Shown here: piece by piece, positions 54,902-63,817 of the stretch | Layout of the letters: the number at the start of each line of letters is the position of its first letter | Numbering within the stretch: the stretch's first letter is position 1 | Assembly (NCBI RefSeq): GCF_017814945.1 | Contig: NZ_JAGIPX010000005.1 | Location: 168,665 to 232,664, forward strand | Length of the DNA: 64,000 nucleotides | Source of the DNA: Paraburkholderia sp. LEh10 | GTDB lineage: Bacteria; Pseudomonadota; Gammaproteobacteria; Burkholderiales; Burkholderiaceae | Reading direction: 5' to 3' | Notes under the pieces: generated by a model | Told to the model about the DNA's origin: nothing | The model's database searches: none | What the model saw: the letters and a program-made list of their open reading frames with translations, nothing else | Translations under genes and position numbers: made by a program

Positions 54902-55078
54902 CGGCCGACGGCGGCCTGCCAACGAGTGCTTCGCGTCTGCGACGGCGCGCAGCTAAAACGCAACTAAAGCGCCGCCCGGCCAAGGCGATGTGCCGGCATG
55001 TGCGTTCGCGGCCAAGCGCCGTCGCCGACTGCCGACATCCGCCCGCGCCCGCCGACGCGAAAGCGATGCCGAGCGCGC

Positions 55079-55330
55079 TTACGTGCGCCGACGAACGAGG
55101 TGATAGATCACGAGCAGCACGATCGCACCGATGATCGACGCGATCCAGCCCGCGGCCTGCCCCGGCTGATACCAGCCGAGCGCGCGCCCGACATAGCCTG
55201 CCAGCAGCGAGCCTGCAATGCCGAGGACGATCGTCATGATGAGACCCATGCTGTCGTCGCCCGGCTTGAGCGCGCGCGCGATCAGACCGACGACCAACCC
55301 GACGACTATCGTGCCAATGAGGGAAAGCAT
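55079..55330 (-). CDS. GlsB/YeaQ/YmgE-family small membrane protein
   Basis: An 83-residue inner-membrane protein of the transglycosylase-associated family. It has three hydrophobic segments and the Gly-rich signature GLIARALKPGDDSMGLIMTI, then GYVGRALGWY and GWIASIIGAIVLLVIYH. Such proteins are induced by stress or stationary phase; their exact function is not known. ATG at 55330 with GGAGGTTC upstream is preferred over an earlier codon at 55342. Confidence 0.88.
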   Translation of the reverse strand: MLSLIGTIVVGLVVGLIARALKPGDDSMGLIMTIVLGIAGSLLAGYVGRALGWYQPGQAAGWIASIIGAIVLLVIYHLVRRRT

Positions 55331-55678
55331 GCGAACCTCCAATGAGAGTTAAGCGCCACGGTGAGCCCCGACTGCCTGTCAAAGCCTGCTAGTGCCTGGT
55401 TAATGCCTGGTTAATGCCTGATAAAGCCCCTTGCTGCCCGCTACTGCCCGCTATTGCCCGTCAGTGCAGCGGCATGGCTGCGCCGCGCCGCTGGATTGCC
55501 CCGCTTGCTGGTTTCACAGTCCTGCTTCAAGGTCTCTTTCGACCGTCTCTTTTGACCGTCTCTTTTGACCTTCGTCAGCGTGTTTTCACAGCCTGACTGT
55601 ACTGCTTCGAAACGCGCGCCATCGGACACGCGTGCCTGACCTCGCGCCATCGTCGACGCGGTCGCGCCCCGCCCGGCC
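55331..55678. other. Repeat-rich gap between the GlsB-type and DUF2252 genes
   Basis: This 348-bp gap contains degenerate TGCCTGGTTAA (about 55390-55425) and TGCCCGCTA (55434-55460) short repeats and three copies of a 13-bp unit at 55532-55570. No gene is recognised. Confidence 0.5.
55532..55570 (+). repeat. Three tandem copies of GTCTCTTTTGACC
   Basis: GTCTCTTTCGACC, GTCTCTTTTGACC and GTCTCTTTTGACC follow head to tail with a 13-bp period. It is a short slippage-type repeat in a gene-free region. Confidence 0.85.
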
Positions 55679-57100
55679 TCAGATACGGAAATCGGCGGCC
55701 ATGTCCTCGTCGGTGCGCGCTTCGATTTCGCCGGCCCGGCATGCTTTCATGAACGCGTCATAATCGCGCTCGACCTGATCCGCATACGCCGACGCATACT
55801 CGGCGAGCGCTTGCGCGAACTGGTCGCTGCGTCCGATATACGCGCTGATCTCGATTGCCTTGCCGCTCGCCTTCGCGTGCGCGCGCGCCAGCGCCCAGCC
55901 GCATAACCGCGCGTAGCCGCTCAACTGATCCACGTCGAACAGATCGATGCTTGGTGACAGTTTCATGTCACGCAACTGCCGGAAATAGAAGTGCCTGCCC
56001 GATGGGCCCGTCGACCAGCCGAGAAAGATATCGCTGGCCGCCTGCAGCATGCGCTGGCCCTGCACGACGCGCTCGCCTTCGTGTTTCGGCTCGGATTTGC
56101 GCGGCCCCGCCTTGAAATGTTGCGCGATCACGGAGCGCCGCGCCTCCTTGGCCTGCAAGAAGAGCGGCTTGCCGCGCGGGTCGGCGGTGAGCAGCACGAG
56201 GCAGCGCGTGCCCACGCTGCCGACGCCCACCACCTTGAACACAAGGTCGTGAAGCGTAAAGTTGCCGAGCAGCTCGCGCCGGTCGTCGTTGAGCGTCTTC
56301 AGACAGCCTTCGTACATGTCGTGAATCAGCTTGCGCCAGTCGCCGAGCTTGAACCAGTCGTCCTCCGGCTCAAACAGCGTAGTCGATCCGTGCACGTGAA
56401 ACAGGCCCGGTGGCAGGTCGCGCACCACGTAGCTTTCGCCGTCGCGCTCGGCGATCTTTTCGAGCATGCTCTCGTGCGTGCGGGTGCTCGCTTTCTCCAT
56501 CGCGCGCCGGATCAGACGACGGTTCTCGGCGTTCACCGCCATGTCGACCATGCGGTCGAACGTGATGCGCTCGTACCACAGTTCCAGCGCGCCGCACTCC
56601 GCATACTGCGCCATGCGGTCGCGATACTGGTTCGCGGCCGCCATCACCAGATCGTAAGCGGCGCCGCGGCTGAACCGCATGTGCCGCGCCGCGACGACGA
56701 AACTCGCGACCAGCCGCTTCAGGTCCCATTCGAAGGGCGCGGCCGACACTTCGTCGAAATCGTTCAAATCGAAGACCAACTGGCGCTCGGGCGTCGCGAA
56801 GCCGCCGAAGTTCAGCAGATGCGCATCGCCGCAGACGGGCAGCGTGAGCGTCGTGTGCGGCGTCATGCTCAGATCGTGCGCCTGCAGGATCGCACTGCCG
56901 CGAAAAAACGTGAACGGCGACACGGTCATGCGCCCATAACGCAGCGGAATCAGCCGCTCGACGCGCCCTTCGCTGCTTTGCCGCAGCAGATCGATGGGAT
57001 TGCGGTGCATATGACCGATGGCGCGGTGGCTGGAGCGCCTTGCCTGATCGCGAGCCGCGCGCCCACTGGCTTGCCGTTCCGCGATGGTGCTGGCCTTCAT
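55679..57100 (-). CDS. DUF2252 domain protein
   Basis: A 473-residue soluble protein of the DUF2252 family, which has a protein-kinase-like fold. VCGDAHLLNFGGFATPERQLVFDLNDFDE (near residue 93) resembles a catalytic loop plus metal-binding Asp, as in aminoglycoside-phosphotransferase-like proteins; FKVVGVGSVGTRCLVLL lies in the middle. GGAGA precedes the ATG at 57100. A kinase or phosphotransferase role is suspected from the fold; no substrate is known. Confidence 0.82.
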   Translation of the reverse strand: MKASTIAERQASGRAARDQARRSSHRAIGHMHRNPIDLLRQSSEGRVERLIPLRYGRMTVSPFTFFRGSAILQAHDLSMTPHTTLTLPVCGDAHLLNFGGFATPERQLVFDLNDFDEVSAAPFEWDLKRLVASFVVAARHMRFSRGAAYDLVMAAANQYRDRMAQYAECGALELWYERITFDRMVDMAVNAENRRLIRRAMEKASTRTHESMLEKIAERDGESYVVRDLPPGLFHVHGSTTLFEPEDDWFKLGDWRKLIHDMYEGCLKTLNDDRRELLGNFTLHDLVFKVVGVGSVGTRCLVLLTADPRGKPLFLQAKEARRSVIAQHFKAGPRKSEPKHEGERVVQGQRMLQAASDIFLGWSTGPSGRHFYFRQLRDMKLSPSIDLFDVDQLSGYARLCGWALARAHAKASGKAIEISAYIGRSDQFAQALAEYASAYADQVERDYDAFMKACRAGEIEARTDEDMAADFRI

Positions 57101-57647
57101 GCTTTTCTCCGTTTCTTGTGAATCGGCTTGCATCGATGCGCGGCAACGCGTGCGCGAAGATGTGTCGTAACCTTGATTGCGTCGGGATGGCGTGAATGGT
57201 CCGCTCGTTCGTGTTGCACTGCACAGCGGCAGCGAGCCCCCGCTCGCATTCGCCTGGCCGGCTCGGCGAGGATTGGCGCGCGCCGGCTGCCGCCGCTTTC
57301 CAGCATTGCCGGCTGCTCCTGCCGGATAGAAAACGTCGATTGATTGGACTGTATTAAATCTCGCGGCGAACGGCCGCGCAAGTCCGCGCGCCGCCGCGCG
57401 GGACGGCGGCGCCGGCCGGACGGACGGAGGGAATTCGGCAAACGGACGCTGAAGGAAGCGGGCCGCTCGCGATGCGCGAGCGCGTCGCCGCACCAGAAGG
57501 AGCGTGGCCGCTGGAGCATCGATGCAATGCGCGCGGCGGGCGACGGCAGCGCCGCGAGCCCGGCGCGGGCGGGGGGCGAGGGCGGCGCCGGGCGCGGTGG
57601 GCGGGCGGCTCGCGCGCGCACGGCTCGCGACGCGCTCGGCCAGGCCG
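57101..57647. other. Gap upstream of the DUF2252 gene
   Basis: About 550 bp. The DUF2252 promoter should be here; AT-richer sequence lies at 57333-57362. The rest (57360-57640) is extremely GC-rich and purine-biased on the plus strand (runs of GGGCGG). Open frames in it look like GC-driven noise. No RNA gene recognised. Confidence 0.4.
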
Positions 57648-58577
57648 TTACAGCAGTCCGCGCAGATACGCGTCCCATTCGCCGATCCGGCGGTCCCACG
57701 AGTAGAAATGATTGAAGTATTCCACCTGTTGCGCGCGCAACCGCTCGTGTTCGGCGCGGCGCAGGCGGATCGTCGCGATCGCATCGTCGAGCACGGCTGC
57801 GAAGCGCATCGCGTGCGCCTGGAGGTTCTCGGTGTATGGGTAGAGCGTCGCGAAATTCGCGCAAGTCTCCGGCAGACCGCCGTACGCGGCGCAGACAGTG
57901 AGACAGCCGGCCGACATCGCCTCGATGGCCGCGATGCAACTCGTCTCCGGCTCGATGTTCGGGTACGCGAAGATGTCGCATTCGCTCAACGCGTCGCGCA
58001 CGATCGCGTTCGGCTGCGCGCCGTGATAGCGAATGCGAGGATGCGCGCGGCATCGCTCGAATAGCGGCCGGTACGGAGCATCGCGCTCCGTCCAGTCGTA
58101 AATGCTGAAGCTCGAAAAGACATCGAGTTCGATGTCGTGATGCAGCGTCGCGAGATGCTCGAAGACGGGCACGAGGATTTCGAGGCCGCGGTTCGGCGTC
58201 GTGTGATAGATCAGGCGGATGCGCTCGCTACGTCGCGGGTGATACGCGCCGAACGGCTCGATTGCGTTCTGCAGAACCGTTATCTCCGAGTACGGCACGC
58301 CGGGAATCATCTGATAAAGCGCCGCCTGATAATGCGACACGCACACGATGCCCGCGAACGCCGCTCGGTTTTCCGCATGTTCAAGAAAACTCGACTCTTC
58401 GTGACTCGGCTTGTCATGCAGCCAAAGAATGCGCTTCCGATCCGGATCGAGCGAGCGAACGCGCGATGGAATGATCTGAAAGTGTCTCACCAGATTCGGA
58501 TCGAGCCGCGCATGCAGCGCTTGCAACATCAGTTCGGTACCGCCGCGGGCGCGCACGCTCAGTTCGTTGGATTCCAT
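57648..58577 (-). CDS. Glycosyltransferase, family 1/4-like
   Basis: A 309-residue protein with the GT-B fold. GGTELMLQALHARLD near the start is the glycine-rich acceptor side; IRLIYHTTPNRGLEILVPVFEHL and CDIFAYPNIEPETSCIAAIEAMSAGCLTV (E-x7-E donor site, near residue 220) are typical of GT4-type enzymes. It is likely cytoplasmic and membrane-associated. It follows the gene at 58598 by 20 bp, suggesting one glycan-related operon. Acceptor unknown. Confidence 0.82.
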   Translation of the reverse strand: MESNELSVRARGGTELMLQALHARLDPNLVRHFQIIPSRVRSLDPDRKRILWLHDKPSHEESSFLEHAENRAAFAGIVCVSHYQAALYQMIPGVPYSEITVLQNAIEPFGAYHPRRSERIRLIYHTTPNRGLEILVPVFEHLATLHHDIELDVFSSFSIYDWTERDAPYRPLFERCRAHPRIRYHGAQPNAIVRDALSECDIFAYPNIEPETSCIAAIEAMSAGCLTVCAAYGGLPETCANFATLYPYTENLQAHAMRFAAVLDDAIATIRLRRAEHERLRAQQVEYFNHFYSWDRRIGEWDAYLRGLL

Positions 58578-58597
58578 GGGATTGCGTGAAGTGAGTT

Positions 58598-59386
58598 TCA
58601 GCACTCGCCGCCAATCGCCGTCTGCGGACTCGCGGACAGCGACGCGCCAAAATCGCCGTGATAGGTGTACATGCCCTGATGCGACAGCTTCGATCGCGTA
58701 TCGACGAAGACGCGGCCGCCGATTTCCCGCCAGCGACGGCAAAACGCATAGTCTTCCGACAGATACCGGTTGGTCGACGGTTCCACCATCACGTCGAAGA
58801 AGCGATAGCACAGGTCGTAGAGCGGGGAGTCGGGCGAGCCGTCCGGCAGGTACTTCAGCTCGGGAAGACGCGCGATCATCGTCTCGATGACACTGCGTTT
58901 GATGCACATGAAGCCCGTCGGCGCCTCGCTGACTTCGAGGAATCCGTCGGCATCGACGGCGGGCGAGACGCCGTCATGCGCATTCACCGGATAGCGCAAA
59001 TACTTCGCGGCAAAGGTTTGCTGGGTGAGCCCCGCGGGCAACGCGGCCGGCCAGTCGAAACGCTTGAGCGGATAGACGCCCGCGACGACATCGCGATCGG
59101 CGAGCAACAGGCGGAAGACCTGATCGACGGAAAAGCCGACGTCCGCGTCGATCCAGAACAAGTGCGTATAGCCCGGATCGAGCAGGAATTCCGCGACGGC
59201 TTCGTTGCGCGCCCGCGTAATCAGGCTCTCGCCCGAACGGATACGCACCACGCCCTGCATGCCCGTCTGCCACATGCCGTTGTTGAGCGCGAGCAGGCTG
59301 TTCGCGAAGTTCGCCGCAACGTTGCCGCCGTAGCACGGCGTCATGAACAGCGGTTTCATCGATTGAAGTGAGGACGAGTCGAGCAT
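58598..59386 (-). CDS. GT-A-like glycosyltransferase or related protein
   Basis: A 262-residue protein. TPCYGGNVAANFANSLLAL, GESLITRARNEAVAEFL and THLFWIDADVGF (a DAD metal motif) follow the GT-A pattern of nucleotide-sugar transferases; SEDYAFCRRWREIGGRVFVDTR resembles the acceptor-side end of such folds. Start is uncertain: ATG at 59386 or 59359, neither with a strong ribosome site. It probably works with the downstream GT4-type enzyme. Confidence 0.65.
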   Translation of the reverse strand: MLDSSSLQSMKPLFMTPCYGGNVAANFANSLLALNNGMWQTGMQGVVRIRSGESLITRARNEAVAEFLLDPGYTHLFWIDADVGFSVDQVFRLLLADRDVVAGVYPLKRFDWPAALPAGLTQQTFAAKYLRYPVNAHDGVSPAVDADGFLEVSEAPTGFMCIKRSVIETMIARLPELKYLPDGSPDSPLYDLCYRFFDVMVEPSTNRYLSEDYAFCRRWREIGGRVFVDTRSKLSHQGMYTYHGDFGASLSASPQTAIGGEC

Positions 59387-59803
59387 GAGCGTTTTCGTAT
59401 CGGGATGACGGGGGGAGCGCCGCGCCTCTGATGCTTCCTGCACGCGCACTGTGCGGGAAGCAGAGAGGGATAAAAGTGGCGTCGATGAGTATCGCCGACT
59501 ATCCAAAAAAAGACCGTAAGAAGAGTCTTAATGCGATAAGCCGCACTCTCATTGAGATTTGTCACCTCGGCGGCCATCCACCGAGCCTTGCCCCAAAACC
59601 TCGCGCTGACCGCAAGCAGCCGCCGGCACGGCTCGGCACGAGCGCGGCGGCCTTGATTTTCATCATCTTTTCCAGGTATTCGTCCAGATTCCTGTACTAC
59701 CGCGCGGCTTTTAGGATGTGTCTCATATTCACGAGCAAATTAGCGCGACACACTTCGATCTTTCGACTTCCCTACGCAGCGTCGCACTGGCTGCGTCACC
59801 GCC
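59387..59803. other. Divergent gap upstream of the glycosyltransferase pair
   Basis: About 417 bp between the minus-strand glycosyltransferase and the plus-strand lipoprotein. AT-rich stretches at 59500-59570 and 59655-59750 probably hold promoters for both directions. No gene or RNA recognised. Confidence 0.4.
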
Positions 59804-60361
59804 GTGACCCCGCTTCTGCTCAAACGATCCAGCATTGCCTGTTTCGCGCTCCTGACCTCCGCTTGCTCGCTCTTCGTGCCCCGCTCGGTAGCGTCGAGCC
59901 AGACACTCGCGAACAACGAACTGCTCATCGCTTCCGCGCGCGAGTTCCCGTACATGCCCGCGCGCGCAGGAAACATCACGCCTGACCGCATCGCCAATAC
60001 GGCGATGACGTCGATCGTGTTGAAGAAGAGCGTCGAATCCGCGGTTCGGGATGCCGTCGTCTCCGCGTGGCGCAAATCGGGCATGGTCGTCACGACACAT
60101 GACCGGCTGGTGCTGAGCGCGCGCATCGAAGCGCTCCTGGTCGACGACGAGCGCTCACCTGCCACATGGACGCTGACGCTGAATTACTTCGTCACCAACA
60201 CGTTTACGAAACAAAACGTCTTCGTGAAGAGCGTCACGGTCCACATGTTCCGGCAGAAGTTCACGAATCCCGCCTATGCACTCGATGACGTCGTGAAACT
60301 CAGCGTCGACACGGTGCTCAGAGATCCGTGGTTCCGCCAGGTGGTCGGTTCCGCCGACTGA
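59804..60361 (+). CDS. Putative lipoprotein of unknown function
   Basis: A 185-residue exported protein. A signal segment with lipobox LLTSAC sets lipidated Cys21. The mature part carries FVTNTFTKQNVFVKSVTVHM-like beta strands and a C-terminal helix. It begins with GTG at 59804, since no in-frame ATG lies upstream; the ribosome site is weak. I do not recognise the family. Confidence 0.65.
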   Translation: MTPLLLKRSSIACFALLTSACSLFVPRSVASSQTLANNELLIASAREFPYMPARAGNITPDRIANTAMTSIVLKKSVESAVRDAVVSAWRKSGMVVTTHDRLVLSARIEALLVDDERSPATWTLTLNYFVTNTFTKQNVFVKSVTVHMFRQKFTNPAYALDDVVKLSVDTVLRDPWFRQVVGSAD

Positions 60362-60516
60362 TCAACGGCTTCATCTCGCGCGGGCGTCGCGTGTTAGCGG
60401 CACGCCGTCCGTCCGCTACGTCCCGCCCGCAGCCGGCAATTCGCTACAATCGGACATTCCCCTTCTGAGTCTGCCGCCGCGCCGCTCAGCGCAGCGGCCC
60501 GTCCGAGCGAGCTGTC

Positions 60517-61143
60517 ATGTCTGTCACCGCCTGGCTGTTTTTTCTTCCCGCGTGCTTCGCGATCAATATGGCGCCCGGGCCGAACAATCTGCTGTCGATC
60601 AACGTCGCCGCGCGGCACGGCTTCATGACGGCGTTCGTCGCGGGCAGCGGACGGCTGGTCGCCTTTGCCGGCATGCTCGTGCTGGCCGCGACGGGCCTTG
60701 CCGTCGTGTTGCACGCGTCCGAGCTGTTCTTCCTCGCGATCAAGCTGACGGGCGCCGCCTATCTGATCTGGCTGGCCATCCAGCTGTGGCGCAGTGACGC
60801 CGGCCCGATGGACGCGCTCAAGCAGGACGACGCGTCGCTGTGGCGGATCGCGCGCCAGGAATGTTTCGTCGCGGCGGGCAATCCGAAGGCCATTCTGGTA
60901 TTCACCGCATTCCTGCCGCAATTCGTCGATATCGCGAAGCCGATGCTGCCGCAATTCGCCGTACTCGGCGCGAGCTTCCTCGTGCTCGAATGGTTCGCGA
61001 TCGCGCTGTACTCTTGGGCGGGCATGCATCTGGGCAAATGGCTGACGCGCGCCGCCGTGCGCCGCTGGTTCAACCGTTGCTGCGGTGCGTTTCTCGGCGC
61101 AATCGGCGTGAGCTTCTTGCTGGTGCGGCGCACGGCGAGCTGA
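60517..61143 (+). CDS. LysE/RhtB-family amino acid exporter
   Basis: A 208-residue inner-membrane exporter with six helices. The N-terminal NMAPGPNNLLSINVAARHG (start residue 17) is the LysE/RhtB signature; GNPKAILVFTAFLPQFVD near 119 is the other conserved stretch. It likely exports an amino acid or a homoserine-like compound. No regulator adjoins it. A bidirectional hairpin separates it from the converging aldehyde dehydrogenase. Confidence 0.88.
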   Translation: MSVTAWLFFLPACFAINMAPGPNNLLSINVAARHGFMTAFVAGSGRLVAFAGMLVLAATGLAVVLHASELFFLAIKLTGAAYLIWLAIQLWRSDAGPMDALKQDDASLWRIARQECFVAAGNPKAILVFTAFLPQFVDIAKPMLPQFAVLGASFLVLEWFAIALYSWAGMHLGKWLTRAAVRRWFNRCCGAFLGAIGVSFLLVRRTAS

Positions 61144-61197
61144 CCGAAAACAGCTTGTCTGTCACTCATCGTCGCCCGATCAGGTCTCACTGAATAA

Positions 61198-61236
61198 AAA
61201 AGAGGATCGAACGCCACGCGCGTCCGATCCTCTTTT
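61198..61236. terminator. Bidirectional terminator between the LysE and aldehyde dehydrogenase genes
   Basis: AAAAGAGGATCG (61198-61209) pairs with CGATCCTCTTTT (61225-61236). The A- and T-ends give a usable tail on both strands, between converging genes. Confidence 0.85.
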
Positions 61237-61253
61237 CATTTGCGCGACGGGCG

Positions 61254-62705
61254 TCAATGATCGATCGCGAGCCAGATCGCCTTTGGTTCGGTGAAGTTTT
61301 CGATCGCGACATCGCCGTGCTCGCGGCCGAAGCCCGAATCGCCCGAGCCGCCCCACGGCAGGCGCACGTCGGTGTAGCCGTACGTGTTGATCCATACCGT
61401 GCCCGCCTTCAGCGCATGCGCGACCCGGTGCACGCGGCCGATATCCGCGCTCCACACACCCGCCGCAAGGCTGTACGCCGTGCCGTTCGCGATGCGCACG
61501 GCGTCCTCTTCGTCGTCGAATCGCACGACGCTCGCCACCGGCCCGAAGATCTCCTCCTGCGAGACGCGCATTTCGTGCTCGACGTTCGCGAACACCGTCG
61601 GTTCGACGAAAAAGCCCTTCTGCCCGATCCGCGCGCCGCCCGTCACGATCGACGCACCCTCGTTCCTGCCGATTTCCACGTAATCGAGCACCGTCTTCAT
61701 CTGCGCCGCCGACACGAGCGGGCCCATCGTTGTCTCGCGTTCGTTGGGATCGCCGACCTTGATCGACTGTGCGCGCGCCGCGAGCCGTTCGACCACGTCG
61801 TCGTACACGTCGCGATGCGCGAGAATGCGCGAGCCCGCCGAACACACCTGGCCCGTGTTGAAGAAGATGCCGGATGCCGCCGCGCGCACGGCGTTGTCGA
61901 TATTCGCATCGGCGAAGATCACGTTCGCCGACTTGCCGCCCAACTCCAGCGTCACGCGCTTGAAGTTGCCCGCCGCGCCTTGCAGAATGCCTCGCCCAAC
62001 GGAGGGCGAGCCCGTGAACGTCACCTTGTCGATATCCGGATGCGCGACGATCGCGTCGCCGACCACGCGCCCCTTGCCCGTCACGATATTCAGCACGCCG
62101 GGGGGCACGCCCGCTTCCAGCGCGAGCTCGCCGACGCGCAGCGCGGACAGCGGCGTGATCTCAGCGGGCTTCACGACCATCGTGCAGCCGCAAGCGAGCG
62201 CGGGCGCGATCTTCCACATGCCTATCATCAGCGGGAAATTCCACGGCACGATCGCGCCGACCACGCCGACGGGCTCGCGCACCGTGTACGTGAGCGCGTC
62301 GGGGCGCACGGGCACGACCTGGCCGTTGATCTTGTCGCACCAGCCGGCGTAGTACGCGAGCGTATCGATGGCGGCGGGCACGTCCTGGCGTTTGACGGCC
62401 GCAAGCGGCTTGCCCGCGTCGAGACTTTCGAGCGCGGCAATTTCGTCCTGGTGCTCGCGCAGGAGCTCGGAAAAGCGCATCAGAATGCGGCCGCGCTCCG
62501 CCGCGCGCATGCCGTTCCACACCTTGAGCGCGGCGCGCGCGGCTTTCACGGCCGTATCGACGTCCTGTGCGCTGCCTTGCGCGACGCGCGCAATCGGTTC
62601 TTCCGTGGCGGGGTTGATGTCGACGGAGTACTCGCCCGTACCGGGCGGCAGCCGCTTTCCGTCGATGAGAAGGTCATGGCGTCTGAGGTCGGTTTCAGTG
62701 TCCAT
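61254..62705 (-). CDS. NAD(P)-dependent aldehyde dehydrogenase
   Basis: A 483-residue enzyme of the ALDH superfamily oxidising aldehydes to acids. VPWNFPLMIGMWKIAPALACG is near the start of the catalytic domain, FTGSPSVG the cofactor site, LELGGKSANVIF holds the general base Glu (about 253) and GQVCSAGSR the nucleophile Cys (about 287). NTYGYTDVRLPWGGSGDSGFGRE resembles betaine-, succinate-semialdehyde- and gamma-aminobutyraldehyde-type enzymes. The substrate cannot be fixed from sequence. A LysR gene lies 71 bp upstream on the same strand. Confidence 0.87.
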   Translation of the reverse strand: MDTETDLRRHDLLIDGKRLPPGTGEYSVDINPATEEPIARVAQGSAQDVDTAVKAARAALKVWNGMRAAERGRILMRFSELLREHQDEIAALESLDAGKPLAAVKRQDVPAAIDTLAYYAGWCDKINGQVVPVRPDALTYTVREPVGVVGAIVPWNFPLMIGMWKIAPALACGCTMVVKPAEITPLSALRVGELALEAGVPPGVLNIVTGKGRVVGDAIVAHPDIDKVTFTGSPSVGRGILQGAAGNFKRVTLELGGKSANVIFADANIDNAVRAAASGIFFNTGQVCSAGSRILAHRDVYDDVVERLAARAQSIKVGDPNERETTMGPLVSAAQMKTVLDYVEIGRNEGASIVTGGARIGQKGFFVEPTVFANVEHEMRVSQEEIFGPVASVVRFDDEEDAVRIANGTAYSLAAGVWSADIGRVHRVAHALKAGTVWINTYGYTDVRLPWGGSGDSGFGREHGDVAIENFTEPKAIWLAIDH

Positions 62706-62775
62706 ATCGTGCTCCTTGCGATTGGCGATATTGCGTATTCGCGAACCGTTGGCTGAACCGCGCGCACTGCCTTGT

Positions 62776-63786
62776 CTACGACGCTCTCATCAGCGCTTCG
62801 TCATTGGGTACGAGCGGTATCGGTTCGTCCGTTGCTCCTTTTGTTGTTCGGTTTGCGGTTGCTGCGAGCGTGCTCGCGCACGCGCCGGCGTGGGCTGGGG
62901 ATTCCTTGCCGGCGAAAAGCGACCACACGGCGTCGGCGTTCGGACGCAGCGAGCGGTTGCGACGGCGCACGAGCATCGTCGTCACCGACACCTCGGGCAC
63001 GAGCGCACGCGCAACGAGCGACGCAGGCAGCCCGGCGCCATGCGCGTCGACGGGCAGCACGCCGATGCCGAGACCCAGTTCGATCATGCGCAACGCAGCG
63101 GCCACGTGTCCGCACTCGTTCGCACGTTGCGCATCGATACGATGCGTGCCGAGCGCCCGCCCCGTCACATTGCGGGTACCCGCCTCGGCGTTGAGCGTGA
63201 CGAGCTGCGTGCCGCGCAGCGCCTCCCAGTGCAACGCGGCGCCCGCTGCGAGCGGATGCGTAGCGCGCAGCACCGCGCACAGCGGCGTCGAGACGAGCGG
63301 CTGCGCATGAAACGTGTCGGCGCCCGCGAAGTTCGCGTCGCACAGCACGCCGAAATCGACTTCGCCTTGCTCGATCGCGGCGAGCACGGCATGTTGAGGC
63401 TGTTCCTTCGCGGTGACGATCAGATCGGGAAACATCCCGGCGGTACGCGCGAGCCGCTCGGGCAGCCAGCCCGCAGAAGTCACGGGATCGCAGGCGATCA
63501 CCACGAGTCCCGTGTGTTCCTCGTGCGCGGCCCGTTCTTCGCGCAACGTCAGTTCGATCTCTTCGATCAGACGCCCGATGCGCCGTTCGAGCCGCGAGCC
63601 TGCTGTCGTCAGCTCGACCTGACGCGTCGTGCGATCGAAGAGGCGAAATGCAATCGCCTCTTCGAGTTCGCGCACGCACCGGCTTACGGCCGACTGCGTC
63701 AGATCGAACTCGCGCGCCGCACGGGTGAAACTGCGCTGACGCGCGACGGCGATGAACACCTTCAACTGCTGCAGGGACACGTTCAT
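62776..63786 (-). CDS. LysR-family transcriptional regulator
   Basis: A 336-residue regulator with the N-terminal helix-turn-helix LQQLKVFIAVARQRSFTRAAREFD and LTQSAVSRCVRELE (residues 5-43) and a C-terminal effector domain. ATG at 63786 is chosen; the ORF is open to 63966 but the extra residues do not resemble LysR. It is transcribed toward the aldehyde dehydrogenase gene and away from the MFS gene end, and may control one of these. Confidence 0.85.
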   Translation of the reverse strand: MNVSLQQLKVFIAVARQRSFTRAAREFDLTQSAVSRCVRELEEAIAFRLFDRTTRQVELTTAGSRLERRIGRLIEEIELTLREERAAHEEHTGLVVIACDPVTSAGWLPERLARTAGMFPDLIVTAKEQPQHAVLAAIEQGEVDFGVLCDANFAGADTFHAQPLVSTPLCAVLRATHPLAAGAALHWEALRGTQLVTLNAEAGTRNVTGRALGTHRIDAQRANECGHVAAALRMIELGLGIGVLPVDAHGAGLPASLVARALVPEVSVTTMLVRRRNRSLRPNADAVWSLFAGKESPAHAGACASTLAATANRTTKGATDEPIPLVPNDEALMRAS

Positions 63787-63817
63787 GTGTTCAGGTCGCC
63801 ATGAAGTGATACGGACA

